NCBI RefSeq assembly: GCF_029968095.1
Contig: NZ_JASCIR010000005.1
Location: 186,001-250,000 of the forward strand
Origin: Streptomyces solicavernae
GTDB taxonomy: Bacteria > Actinomycetota > Actinomycetes > Streptomycetales > Streptomycetaceae
DNA: 64,000 nucleotides
Direction: 5' to 3'
Shown piece by piece: positions 42,517 to 51,587 of this stretch. The notes under the pieces were generated by a model. The model searched no databases, was not told where the DNA came from, and saw only the letters and a program-made list of their open reading frames with translations. The first letter of the stretch is position 1, and every line of letters begins with the position of its first letter. The translations under genes and the position numbers were made by a program.

Positions 42517-44024
42517 GCGGGGACGAACCGGGCCAGCTCCGAGGCGAGTTCGCCGTGCACCCGCGCCTTGAGCAGCGTGCCCTCCGGGAGGTGCTCCTCG
42601 GAGATCACCTCGCCCTCGGCGTGCGCGCGGGCGACGAGCCCGCCCTGCGTGTACGGGAGCAGCGCCTCGATCTCGATCTCCGGGCGGGGCAGTTCGGCGT
42701 CGATGAGCCCGAGCAGCTCCTCGATGCCGTCGCCCGTGCGGGCCGAGACCGCGATGGCGTGCCGCTCGGCGCGCAGCAGCCGCTGCAGCACCAGCGGGTC
42801 GGCCGCGTCCGCCTTGTTGACCACGACGATCTCGGGGACATCCGTCGCGCCGACGTCCCTGATCACCTCGCGCACGGCGGCCAGCTGCTCCTCCGGCACG
42901 GGGTGCGAGCCGTCGACCACGTGCAGGATCAGGTCGGAGTCGCCGACCTCCTCCATCGTGGAGCGGAACGCCTCGACCAGGTGGTGAGGCAGGTGGCGCA
43001 CGAACCCGACCGTGTCGGCCAGGGTGTAGAGCCGCCCGCTCGGGGTCTCCGCGCGGCGGACGGTGGGGTCGAGGGTGGCGAACAGCGCGTTCTCCACCAG
43101 GACGCCCGCGCCCGTCAGGCGGTTGAGCAGCGAGGACTTGCCGGCGTTGGTGTAGCCGGCGATGGCGACCGAGGGCACCTTGTTCCTGCGCCGCTCCTGG
43201 CGCTTGATGTCGCGGCCGGTCTTCATCGCCGCGATCTCCCGGCGCATCTTCGCCATCTTCTCGCGGATCCGACGCCGGTCGGTCTCGATCTTGGTCTCAC
43301 CGGGACCACGGGTGGCCATGCCACCGCCGGAGCCGGACGAGCCACCGCCACCCATCTGCCGGGACAGCGACTGACCCCAGCCGCGGAGCCTCGGCAGCAT
43401 GTACTGCATCTGCGCGAGGGCGACCTGCGCCTTGCCCTCTCGGGACTTGGCGTGCTGGGCGAAGATGTCGAGGATCAGGGCGGTGCGGTCTACCACCTTG
43501 ACCTTGACGACGTCTTCGAGGTGGATGAGCTGGCCGGGGCTGAGCTCACCGTCGCAGACCACCGTGTCGGCGCCGGTCTCCAGGACGACGTTCCGCAGCT
43601 CCTGCGCCTTGCCCGAGCCGATGTACGTGGCCGGGTCGGGCTTGTCCCGGCGCTGGATGACGCCGTCGAGCACGAGGGCGCCCGCGGTCTCGGCGAGGGC
43701 GGCGAGCTCCGCGAGGGAGTTCTCGGCGTCGTGCACGGTGCCCGAGGTCCACACGCCGACGAGCACGACCCGCTCCAGGCGGAGCTGGCGGTACTCGACC
43801 TCGGTGACGTCCTCCAGCTCGGTGGAGAGGCCCGCCACACGACGCAGAGCCGCACGCTCGGAGCGGTCCAGCTGCTCGCCGTCCCGCGCTCCGTCGATCT
43901 CGTGGCTCCAGGCGACGTCCTCTTCCATCAGGGCATCGGCCCGAAATCCTTCGGGGAGGTTCTGCGCGGTGCTCTGGTTCTGGCGGTCCTGCGCGTCCTG
44001 GGAAGGGGAAGAAGAGGAGGTCAT
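42507..44024 (-). CDS. hflX: GTPase HflX
   Basis: The 505-residue protein has an HflX N-terminal domain (DPATYIGSGKAQELRNVVLE; DRTALILDIFAQHAKSREGK), a coiled region (GPGETKIETDRRRIREKMAK) and a G domain: GYTNAGKSSLLNRL (G1), DTVGFVRHLP (G3), NKAD (G4). HflX binds ribosomes and rescues stalled or heat-damaged ones. A Gly/Ser insertion (about 225-240) is typical of Streptomyces. The stop codon is in a tandem repeat. Confidence 0.95.
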   Translation of the reverse strand: MTSSSSPSQDAQDRQNQSTAQNLPEGFRADALMEEDVAWSHEIDGARDGEQLDRSERAALRRVAGLSTELEDVTEVEYRQLRLERVVLVGVWTSGTVHDAENSLAELAALAETAGALVLDGVIQRRDKPDPATYIGSGKAQELRNVVLETGADTVVCDGELSPGQLIHLEDVVKVKVVDRTALILDIFAQHAKSREGKAQVALAQMQYMLPRLRGWGQSLSRQMGGGGSSGSGGGMATRGPGETKIETDRRRIREKMAKMRREIAAMKTGRDIKRQERRRNKVPSVAIAGYTNAGKSSLLNRLTGAGVLVENALFATLDPTVRRAETPSGRLYTLADTVGFVRHLPHHLVEAFRSTMEEVGDSDLILHVVDGSHPVPEEQLAAVREVIRDVGATDVPEIVVVNKADAADPLVLQRLLRAERHAIAVSARTGDGIEELLGLIDAELPRPEIEIEALLPYTQGGLVARAHAEGEVISEEHLPEGTLLKARVHGELASELARFVPAEH

Positions 44025-44196
44025 TGGATCCTTACGTCGTTGGGAAGGGGGAGTCGCCCTGAGCGGGCGGTCCTCGTAGGAGTCAACGTGCGGACGGCCT
44101 CGGAGATTCCCGTCCGGCCGCGCCGCCGACCTGTCGATGGTCTCACGGCACGCCCCGTCTCGGCACCCGAGTTTTCCGGGGGCGGTCCGGGGGCGG

Positions 44197-45777
44197 TCAT
44201 GCGCTGGGGCCGTGGGCTTGGGCTTGGGCTTGGGCTTGGGCGCGGGCGTGGCTGTGACTGTGGGCGTGGCTGTGGGCGTGGGCGGGTGCGACGGTGCGCG
44301 TGCCGGGCTTGCTCTCGGCGGTCGGGGCGGCGGACTTCCAGTCCGGGTGGCCGGGCATCGGTGGCGTCTTCTCGCCGTACAGCCAGGCCTTGAGGAAGCC
44401 GCTCAGGTCGCGGCCGGCGATCGCCGAGGCGAGGCGGGTGAAGTCCGCGGTGGTCGCGGTGGAGTCCGCGTGCCGCCGGACCCAGGCGCGCTCCAGGCGC
44501 TCGAAGGCGGCGTGCCCGATCTCCTGGCGCAGCGCGTACAGGACGAGGGCGCTGCCGTCGTAGACGACCGGGCGGAACAGGCTGATCTTCTTGCCGGGTT
44601 CGGGGGCCTTGGGCCGGGCGGGCGGGCCGCCGGCGGCGCGCCAGCCGTCGGAGAGGCGGTAGGCCTCCTTCATCCGCTTCGCCATCGGGTGCTTGCCCTT
44701 GCCGTGCTGCTCCGCGTACAGCGCCTCGTACCAGGTCGCGTGCCCCTCGTTGAGCCACAGGTCGGACCAGGTGCGGGGGCTGACGCTGTTGCCGAACCAC
44801 TGGTGGGCCAGTTCGTGGACCATGATCGCGTCGACGTACCAGCTCGGGTACTCGGGCCGGGTGAAGAGCCGGCGCTCGAACAGCGACAGGGTCTGGGTCT
44901 CCAGCTCGAAGCCCGTGGTGGCGTCGGCGACCAGCACCCCGTACGTGTCGAAGGGGTAGCGGCCGACCTTCTTCTCCATCCAGGCGATCTGGCCGGGGGT
45001 CTTCTTCAGCCACGGTTCGAGCTTCTTGCGGTCCTTGCTCGGCACGACGTCCCGCACCGGCAGCCCGTGTGGGCCCCTGCGGTGCAGGACGGCCGAGCGG
45101 CCGATGCTGACCTGTGCGAGTTCGGTGGCCATCGGATGGGTGGTGCGGTACGTCCAGGTGGTGCTCCGCGCGCCCGCGCGGCGTCCGGTCGGCAGGCCGT
45201 TGGCGACGGCGGTCAGATGTTTGGGCGCGGTGATCCGGAAGGTGAAGTACGCCTTGTCGGAGGGGTGGTCGTTGCCGGGGAAGACGCGGTGGGCGGCGTC
45301 GGCCTGGTTGGCCATGGCGAGCCCGTCGCTCGTACGTACCCAGCCGCCGTCGGACTTGCCCGTCGGGTCGCTGGTGTGCCGCACGGTGATCCGCAGCGGG
45401 CTGCCCTGGACGACGGGGCGGGCGGGTGTGACGACGAGGTCCTCGCCGCTGCTCGCGTACTGTGCGCGGGCCCCGTTGACCTCGACGGAGCGGACCTTGC
45501 CCTGGGTGAAGTCGAGGTTGATCTGCTTCAGGTGGTCCGTGGCCCGCGCCTTCACGACGGTGACGGCGTCCAACGGCTCGCTGTTGTCGCCCCGGTAGAC
45601 GAAGGAGATCTTGTACGCGGTGACGTCGTACCCGGGGTTGCCGAGGTGCGGGAAGAGGCGGTCGCCGATGCCGCGCGGGGCGGCGGGCGAGGGCGCGCTC
45701 GCTGCAAGCAGCGAGAGGGACACGGCGGTTGTGGTGGTGGCGAGGAGTGCGGCCCTGATGCGGCGCGAGAGCAACAT
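44197..45777 (-). CDS. Secreted M1-family metallopeptidase
   Basis: The 526-residue protein has a Sec signal peptide (about 1-33), a beta-rich N-domain, and the zinc motif HELAHQWFGNSVSPRTWSDL followed by WLNEG (about residue 320). It removes N-terminal residues from peptides. The C-terminus carries a His/Ala/Ser then Gln/Ala run (HAHSHAHSHSHARAQAQAQA) encoded by hexamer repeats, possibly metal-binding or simply expanded. The last about 40 residues are not part of the family domain. Confidence 0.9.
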   Translation of the reverse strand: MLLSRRIRAALLATTTTAVSLSLLAASAPSPAAPRGIGDRLFPHLGNPGYDVTAYKISFVYRGDNSEPLDAVTVVKARATDHLKQINLDFTQGKVRSVEVNGARAQYASSGEDLVVTPARPVVQGSPLRITVRHTSDPTGKSDGGWVRTSDGLAMANQADAAHRVFPGNDHPSDKAYFTFRITAPKHLTAVANGLPTGRRAGARSTTWTYRTTHPMATELAQVSIGRSAVLHRRGPHGLPVRDVVPSKDRKKLEPWLKKTPGQIAWMEKKVGRYPFDTYGVLVADATTGFELETQTLSLFERRLFTRPEYPSWYVDAIMVHELAHQWFGNSVSPRTWSDLWLNEGHATWYEALYAEQHGKGKHPMAKRMKEAYRLSDGWRAAGGPPARPKAPEPGKKISLFRPVVYDGSALVLYALRQEIGHAAFERLERAWVRRHADSTATTADFTRLASAIAGRDLSGFLKAWLYGEKTPPMPGHPDWKSAAPTAESKPGTRTVAPAHAHSHAHSHSHARAQAQAQAQAHGPSA

Positions 45778-45880
45778 GAACCACCGCTATCAGCACGGGC
45801 CTTGGTTCCCGTGCCGACGCGCGACCGGCCCACCCGAACGAGGTGTTCCGCCATCGGCCGCCGCGGCCGGGAGGCGGCGG
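45778..45880. other. Spacer before the rshA 3' repeat array
   Basis: No gene. It separates the upstream end of the M1 peptidase gene from the repeat array 45881-46120. Confidence 0.4.
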
Positions 45881-46120
45881 CCGTGCTCGGCAGGTGGCGA
45901 CGACGCTCAGGAAGCGGCCGCCGTGCTCAGGAGGCGCCCGGCGCGCTCAGGACGTGGCTGCCGTGCTCAGGAGGTGGCTGCCGTGCTCAGGAGGTGCCCG
46001 GCGCGTTCGGGACGTGGCTGCCGTGCTCAGGAGGCGCCCGGCGCGTTCGGGACGTGGCTGCCGTGCTCAGGAGGCGCCCGGCGCGTTCGGGACGTGGCTG
46101 CCGTGCTCAGGACGTGGCTG
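45881..46120. repeat. 20-bp array (12 units) over the rshA stop codon
   Basis: The 240 bp divide into twelve 20-bp units, mainly CCGTGCTCAGGAGGCGCCCG and GCGCGTTCGGGACGTGGCTG in alternation. The unit at 46101-46120 contains the rshA stop (46107-46109). Most units carry CTCAG (TGAG leftward), so stops occur in changing frames. Confidence 0.85.
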
Positions 46121-48296
46121 CCGCCGGCTCCTTGCCGCGCCCCACGTCGTACACCCCGGGCACCTTGCGCATGGCCCGCATCAGGCCGGGGAGCTGGGCG
46201 GCGTCGGGGAGTTGGAGCGTGTACGAGTGCCGGACGCGGCCCTGGACCGGGGGCTCGACAGTGGCCGAGATGATCGCGGCGCCCTCCAGGGCGATGGCCT
46301 CGGTGAGGTCGGCCAGCAGATGCGGGCGGCCGAAGGACTCGGCGATCAGCGTGACCCGGTACTCGGCGCTCTCGTCCGGCTGTGCCCAGTGCACCGGGAC
46401 CGGCGCGCGCCCCGCGGCCGACATCCGCTCGACCGCCGGACACTCCGCGCGGTGCACGGTGACGGCGCCGCCGCGCACGGTGAAGCCGGTGACGGCGTCG
46501 GGCGGGACCGGTGTGCAGCAGCCGGCGAGACGGACCGTGGCGTTCGGCAGGTCGACCACGGCGTTGGCGGCGCCGGGACGCATCGCCTCCACGGTGAGCT
46601 GCGGCCGGGGCGCGGCGGCCGCGACCACCGGGCCCTCGGGGTGCGAGCTGAGCCAGCGCCCGATGGCGATGCGCGCGGCGGGCGTACGGGTGTGGTCCAG
46701 CCACTCCGCGTCGGGGCCGGAGCCGGTCTCGGCGGGTGCGAGCAGCACATGCACGGTGTCGCCGTCCCGCAGGACCGTACTGAGCGTCACCAGGCGGCCG
46801 TTGACCCGGGCGCCGATGCAGGCGTGGGCCTCCTCGCCGTACTGCGCGTAGGCGGCGTCGACGCAGCTGGCGCCGGCCGGGAGGCTGAGCGTGCCGCCAC
46901 CCGTGCGGTAGACGGTGATCTCGCGGTCCTGGGACAGCTCTTCGCGCAGCGAGCTCCAGAAGGTGTCCGGGTCGGGGGCGGAGCGCTGCCAGTCGAGGAG
47001 GCGGGAGAGCCAGCCGGGGCGGGTGGGGTCGACGCGCTCGCCCTCGCCGCCGTCCTCGTCCGTGCCCGTGCCCGCGTCGTAGGGGTTGCCGAGGGCGACG
47101 ACTCCGGCCTCGGCGACCTTGTGCATCTGGTGGGTGCGGATGAGGACTTCGGCGACCTCGCCGTCCCGGCGGGTGACCGCGGTGTGCAGCGATTGGTAGA
47201 GGTTGAACTTCGGGGTGGCGATGAAGTCCTTGAACTCGGAGATCACCGGGGTGAAGCAGGTGTGCAGTTCGCCCAGGACGCCGTAGCAGTCCGCGTCCTC
47301 GGTAACGAGGACCAGGAGGCGGCCGAAATCGGCGCCGCGCAGCTCGCCGCGTTTGATGCGCGAGCGGTGCACGGAGACGAAGTGCCGTGGCCTGATGTGG
47401 ACTTCGGCGGCGATACCGGCCTCGCGGAGCACGCCGCGGAACTCCTCGGCGAACTCCCCGAGCGGGTCTCCGGCGGCGGCGTTCTCGGCGATGAGGGTGC
47501 GGGTCCGCGCGTACTCCTCGGGGTGGAGGATCGCGAAGACCAGGTCCTCCAGCTCGGACTTGAGGGCCTGGACGCCGAGGCGTTCGGCGAGCGGGATGAG
47601 GACGTCCCGGGTGACCTTGGCGATGCGGGCCTGTTTCTCGGGGCGCATCACGCCGAGCGTGCGCATGTTGTGCAGGCGGTCGGCGAGCTTGATGGACATC
47701 ACGCGGACGTCGTTGCCGGTGGCGACGAGCATCTTGCGGAAGGTCTCCGGCTCGGCCGCCGCGCCGTAGTCCACCTTCTCCAGTTTGGTGACGCCGTCGA
47801 CGATGAAGCAGACCTCCTGGCCGAACTCCTCGCGTACCTGATCGAGTGTCACCTCGGTGTCCTCGACGGTGTCGTGGAGCAGCGAGGCCGTCAACGTCGT
47901 TGTCTCGGCGCCGAGTTCGGCGAGGATCAGGGTCACGGCGAGGGGGTGCGTGATGTAGGGCTCGCCGCTCTTGCGCATCTGGCCGCGGTGCGAGGACTCG
48001 GCGAGGAGGTAGGCCCGGCGCAGCGGCTCCAGGTCGGCCTCGGGGTGGTGGGCGCGGTGGGCTTCGGCCACATGGCCGATCGCGTCCGGGAGGCGGCCGC
48101 GGGAGGGCGAGCCGAGGAGGGCGGCCAGACCGAGGCGGCGCAGGTCGATGCGCGCGCGGCCGCGCCTGCGGGGGTTCGCCGGGGGCGTGGAGGCCGCCGG
48201 GGCGGGCGTGGGCGGCTCCGCGGTGACGTGCTCGTGCACGGCCTCGCCGCTGTCCGGGGCGGTACGCGCCGCAGTCCTCGATCCGTCCGCACTCAT
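46107..48296 (-). CDS. rshA: RelA/SpoT homologue (RshA-like)
   Basis: The 729-residue protein has an HD hydrolase domain (SHRGQMRKSGEPYITHPLAV; LLHDTVEDTEVTLDQV; IKLADRLHNMRTLG), a synthetase region (DCYGVLGELHTCFTP; PKFNLYQSLHTAV; AEVLIRTHQMHK), TGS (ITVYRTGGGTLSLPAGASCV) and ACT domains. The HD motifs look intact. In the synthetase part the usual DLxGxRIxV is DFGRLLVLV and ExQIRT is EVLIRT, so synthesis may be weak. It is distinct from the main RelA of Streptomyces. Synteny suggests rshA. GGAGG precedes ATG 48296. Confidence 0.85.
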   Translation of the reverse strand: MSADGSRTAARTAPDSGEAVHEHVTAEPPTPAPAASTPPANPRRRGRARIDLRRLGLAALLGSPSRGRLPDAIGHVAEAHRAHHPEADLEPLRRAYLLAESSHRGQMRKSGEPYITHPLAVTLILAELGAETTTLTASLLHDTVEDTEVTLDQVREEFGQEVCFIVDGVTKLEKVDYGAAAEPETFRKMLVATGNDVRVMSIKLADRLHNMRTLGVMRPEKQARIAKVTRDVLIPLAERLGVQALKSELEDLVFAILHPEEYARTRTLIAENAAAGDPLGEFAEEFRGVLREAGIAAEVHIRPRHFVSVHRSRIKRGELRGADFGRLLVLVTEDADCYGVLGELHTCFTPVISEFKDFIATPKFNLYQSLHTAVTRRDGEVAEVLIRTHQMHKVAEAGVVALGNPYDAGTGTDEDGGEGERVDPTRPGWLSRLLDWQRSAPDPDTFWSSLREELSQDREITVYRTGGGTLSLPAGASCVDAAYAQYGEEAHACIGARVNGRLVTLSTVLRDGDTVHVLLAPAETGSGPDAEWLDHTRTPAARIAIGRWLSSHPEGPVVAAAAPRPQLTVEAMRPGAANAVVDLPNATVRLAGCCTPVPPDAVTGFTVRGGAVTVHRAECPAVERMSAAGRAPVPVHWAQPDESAEYRVTLIAESFGRPHLLADLTEAIALEGAAIISATVEPPVQGRVRHSYTLQLPDAAQLPGLMRAMRKVPGVYDVGRGKEPAAATS

Positions 48297-48438
48297 GGGA
48301 ACCTCCGGCAGCTCGACCGGCGGTCGGGGGCGGGGCGGCGGGTCCCCCCGTTGCCGGTGCTTGATGCTATCGAGCCCATCACGGCCCGCTCACCCCCTCT
48401 CGCCCAGAGTGAAACGGATCACCCATTCGAGCGAACGT

Positions 48439-49323
48439 TCACGCAATTCGGGTTTTGATCCACTCGGCGGTGATCTCGCCTTCGGCGACGATCACGGCTG
48501 GTCCTGTCATCTCGATCCCTCCGTCGGTCCGCTCGGTGATCACGAGGGTGCCGCCGGGCAGATCCACCGTGTACGTCGCGGGCTCGCCGGTGTCCGACGG
48601 GTTCAGGCCGTCCCGCCGGGCGGCGGCCACGGCGACCGCGCAGGCGCCGGTGCCGCAGGAGCGGGTCTCCCCCGAGCCGCGCTCGTGCACGCGCATGGCG
48701 ACGTGGCGGGGGCCCCGGTCGACCACGAACTCCACGTTCACCCCCTCCGGGTAGACCGTGGCGGGGCTGGTGGGCGGGGCGGCGAAGAGGTTCCCCGCGT
48801 GTGCCAGGTCGGCCACGAAAGCCACGGCGTGCGGGTTGCCCATGTTCACGTTCACCGTGGGCCAGCTGCGCTCGCCGACGGTGACCGTGGCCTGCTCGGC
48901 GGGGAGCTCGGCGCGGCCCATGGAGACGGTGACGGCGCCCTCGCCGTGCGCGTCGGCCTTGGCGATGTGCACCTTCTTCACCCCGCCCCGGGTGGCGACG
49001 GCGAGGTCACCGGCCTTGATGTGACCGGCGTACTGGAGATAGCGGGCGAAGACGCGGACGCCGTTGCCGCACATCTCGGCGACGGAGCCGTCGCCGTTGC
49101 GGTAGTCCATGAACCACTCGGCCTCGTCCGCCAGGTGCCGGGCCTCGGGGTGGGCGGCGGAGCGCACGACGTGCAGCAGGCCGTCCCCGCCGATCCCCGC
49201 GCGCCGGTCGCACAGCGCGGCGACGGCCGTGGGGGTCAGCTCTACGGCGTTGTCCGGGTCGGGCACGATCACGAAGTCGTTCTCGGTGCCGTGGCCCTTG
49301 AGGAAGGCGGTCCGCGTGCTCAT
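48439..49323 (-). CDS. dapF: Diaminopimelate epimerase
   Basis: The 294-residue enzyme has both catalytic cysteines in their motifs, MCGNGVRVFARYL and GETRSCGTGACAVAVAAA, plus GHGTENDFVIV at the N-terminus. It converts LL- to meso-diaminopimelate for lysine and peptidoglycan; LL-DAP remains in the Streptomyces wall. The length is normal. Confidence 0.97.
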   Translation of the reverse strand: MSTRTAFLKGHGTENDFVIVPDPDNAVELTPTAVAALCDRRAGIGGDGLLHVVRSAAHPEARHLADEAEWFMDYRNGDGSVAEMCGNGVRVFARYLQYAGHIKAGDLAVATRGGVKKVHIAKADAHGEGAVTVSMGRAELPAEQATVTVGERSWPTVNVNMGNPHAVAFVADLAHAGNLFAAPPTSPATVYPEGVNVEFVVDRGPRHVAMRVHERGSGETRSCGTGACAVAVAAARRDGLNPSDTGEPATYTVDLPGGTLVITERTDGGIEMTGPAVIVAEGEITAEWIKTRIA

Positions 49324-49456
49324 TCCTCGATGTTACGGCCTGCCGGACCAAGCCCTCGCCCGGCCTGTGGATAACTCTCATTCCGCTTCCGCCGCGGGTA
49401 CGGACGGAGGGCTCGCGCGCACGGACGGCGTCGAGGCCGGAACCCGTACGCGCAGG

Positions 49457-50074
49457 TCAGCGCAGCCGGGCCACGCGCCACACGGCGAGCACCGCGAGAC
49501 CGGCGACGACCACGGCGTACAGGGCGATCACGCGCCAGTCGGGGCGGCGGCCGGAGCCGCGGGCGGGCAGGCCGGGCCAGGTGTAGCCGACGCGGCGGGC
49601 GGCCATCGTGCCCCAGCCCGCGGCGCAGCTGCACAGCAGCAGCCCGAGCATCGCGACGACCGGGCCGCCCTCGCCGAACTCGAAGGCGAGCGGGAAGGCG
49701 AACATCAGGGAGCCGGTGGCGGCGAGGATCACGACGGGGGCGATCTGCCAGATCCGCAGCAGGCGCCGGGGCCGCAGCTCGACCTCGACTTCGGAGCCGG
49801 TCAGGCCGTCCGGTGCGTGCTCGTCCAGCTCGTCGGGGCCGTCCGCGACGACGCCGTCCGGGGTCGTGCGGAGGCTGTCGTCACGGGGACCGTCGTCATG
49901 GGGACCGTAATCACGGGGACCGTCGTCATGGGGACCGTAATCACGGGGACCGTCGTCATGGGGACCGTGGTCATGGTCATGGGGACCGTCGACGGGCGTG
50001 CGGGCAGCGTCAGGACCGTCGGAACCGAGCTGTCCCGGTTCCCCGTGTGCGGTGTTGCGAGGGCCGGCCTCCAT
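49457..50074 (-). CDS. Membrane protein with repeat-rich N-terminus
   Basis: The 205-residue protein starts at ATG 50074 (GGGAGGG 7 nt upstream). About 100 N-terminal residues are hydrophilic and contain three 10-residue repeats (DGPRDYGPHD type) encoded by 30-bp repeats. Then follow three hydrophobic segments (IWQIAPVVILAATGSLMFAF; VVAMLGLLLCSCAAGWGTMA; VIALYAVVVAGLAVLAVW). No known family. It lies upstream of dapF. Confidence 0.65.
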   Translation of the reverse strand: MEAGPRNTAHGEPGQLGSDGPDAARTPVDGPHDHDHGPHDDGPRDYGPHDDGPRDYGPHDDGPRDDSLRTTPDGVVADGPDELDEHAPDGLTGSEVEVELRPRRLLRIWQIAPVVILAATGSLMFAFPLAFEFGEGGPVVAMLGLLLCSCAAGWGTMAARRVGYTWPGLPARGSGRRPDWRVIALYAVVVAGLAVLAVWRVARLR

Positions 50075-50181
50075 CGCCACGCGCCCTCCCAACTCGGCTC
50101 CACTGGCTCGATCGAAGCTTGATGATGGCACGCCCCCGGGAGCCTGGATGACCGCCGGAGCGTCCCGATGCCATCACGTGA

Positions 50182-51120
50182 TCAGGCTGTAACCGCTCGT
50201 TCGACCAACGCCAGGGCACGGGCCGGGAGTTCCCCGCGGTCCGCGGACGCGCCGCTGAGCCAGTGCACCCGCGGGTCCCGGCGGAACCAGGAGTCCTGGC
50301 GGCGCGCGAAGCGCTTGGTGGCGCGCACCGTCTCGGCGCGCGCCTCGTCCTCGGTGCACTCCCCCGCGAGCGCCGCGAGCACCTGCTGGTAGCCGAGCGC
50401 GCGGGAGGCCGTACGCCCCTCGCGCAGGCCCTGGCCCTCAAGGGTGCGCACCTCGTCGACGAGGCCGTCCGCCCACATCCGGTCGACGCGCGCGGCGATC
50501 CGCTCGTCCAGCTCGGGCCGCACCACGTCGACGCCGATCTGCACGGTGTCGTAGACGGAGTCGTGGCCGGGGAGGTTGGCGGTGAAGGGGCGGCCGGTGA
50601 TCTCGATGACCTCCAGGGCGCGGACGATGCGGCGGCCGTTGCTCGGCAGGATCGCCCGGGCGGCCTCCGGGTCGGCGGCGGCGAGCCGCGCGTGCAGGGC
50701 GCCGGAGCCGCGCAGGGTCAGCTCGTACTCCAGGGCGGCGCGGACCTCCGGGTCGGTGCCGGGGAACTCCAACTGATCGACGGCGCCGCGGACGTAGAGC
50801 CCCGAGCCGCCGACGAGGACCGGCCAGCGGCCCGCGGCGAGCAGCCGGTCGATCTCCGCGCGGGCGAGCTTCTGGTACTCGGCGACGCTGGCCGCGACCG
50901 TGACGTCCCAGATGTCGAGCAGATGGTGCGGGATCCCGCCGCGCTCCTCGGGGGTGAGCTTGGCGGTGCCGATGTCCATGCCCCGGTACAGCTGCATCGA
51001 GTCGGCGTTGACGACCTCGCCGCCCAGTCGCTGGGCGAGGAAGACGCCGAGATCGGACTTGCCGGCCGCGGTGGGGCCGACGACGGCGATGACGCGGGGG
51101 GTGGTTGCTGCGCTGCTCAC
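50182..51120 (-). CDS. miaA: tRNA dimethylallyltransferase MiaA
   Basis: The 312-residue enzyme starts at GTG 51120 (GGGAG upstream). It has a P-loop VVGPTAAGKSDLGVFLAQ, DSMQLYRGMDIGTAKL, IPHHLLDIW and GGSGLYVRGAVD. It transfers dimethylallyl to A37 of tRNAs, the first step toward ms2i6A; miaB, the next step, is nearby at 52531-54057. Confidence 0.95.
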   Translation of the reverse strand: MSSAATTPRVIAVVGPTAAGKSDLGVFLAQRLGGEVVNADSMQLYRGMDIGTAKLTPEERGGIPHHLLDIWDVTVAASVAEYQKLARAEIDRLLAAGRWPVLVGGSGLYVRGAVDQLEFPGTDPEVRAALEYELTLRGSGALHARLAAADPEAARAILPSNGRRIVRALEVIEITGRPFTANLPGHDSVYDTVQIGVDVVRPELDERIAARVDRMWADGLVDEVRTLEGQGLREGRTASRALGYQQVLAALAGECTEDEARAETVRATKRFARRQDSWFRRDPRVHWLSGASADRGELPARALALVERAVTA

Positions 51121-51253
51121 CGCCCCAGTCTCCCAAACCCGCGCGTGTGCTGGTTCCACGGGCGAAGCAATCCGCCGCTCCGGCCTACGCGCGTTTTCAC
51201 CGGTACGGGTAGTTTGGAGGGGTTGGGCCGGTTATGGCGTGAGAGGTGAACCC

Positions 51254-51571
51254 ATGAGCTTCCTGAACAAACTGAAGGACAGGCTCGCCCCGGCCAGGGA
51301 CAAGGCCGCGGGCCTCGCCAAGGAGCACGGGGACAGGATCGACCACGGCCTGGACAAGGTCGCGCGGACGGTCGACCAGCGGACCAAGGGCAAGTACAGC
51401 GACAAGATCCAGTCCGGTACGGGCAAGGCCAAGGAGGGCCTGCACAAGTTCGCCGACAAGGGCGACGGGCCGGGCAGCGGGCCGGGCAGCGGGCCGGGCA
51501 GCAGTCCGGGCAGCGGGCCGGGCGACGGCACACCGGGGCCGGACGGCACCGGCACGCCTCCCAGGGGCTGA
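51254..51571 (+). CDS. MT0933-type antitoxin-like protein
   Basis: The 105-residue protein starts at ATG 51254 with GAGAGGTG upstream. The helical Lys-rich N-terminal part (FLNKLKDRLAPARDKAAGLA; KVARTVDQRTKGKYSDKIQ) fits the MT0933/Rv0909 antitoxin family. The C-terminal 35 residues are a GSGP repeat (12-bp DNA units). No toxin gene is adjacent, so the antitoxin label may be only a family name here. Confidence 0.65.
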   Translation: MSFLNKLKDRLAPARDKAAGLAKEHGDRIDHGLDKVARTVDQRTKGKYSDKIQSGTGKAKEGLHKFADKGDGPGSGPGSGPGSSPGSGPGDGTPGPDGTGTPPRG

Positions 51572-51587
51572 GAGTTCCGGCCCCTCC

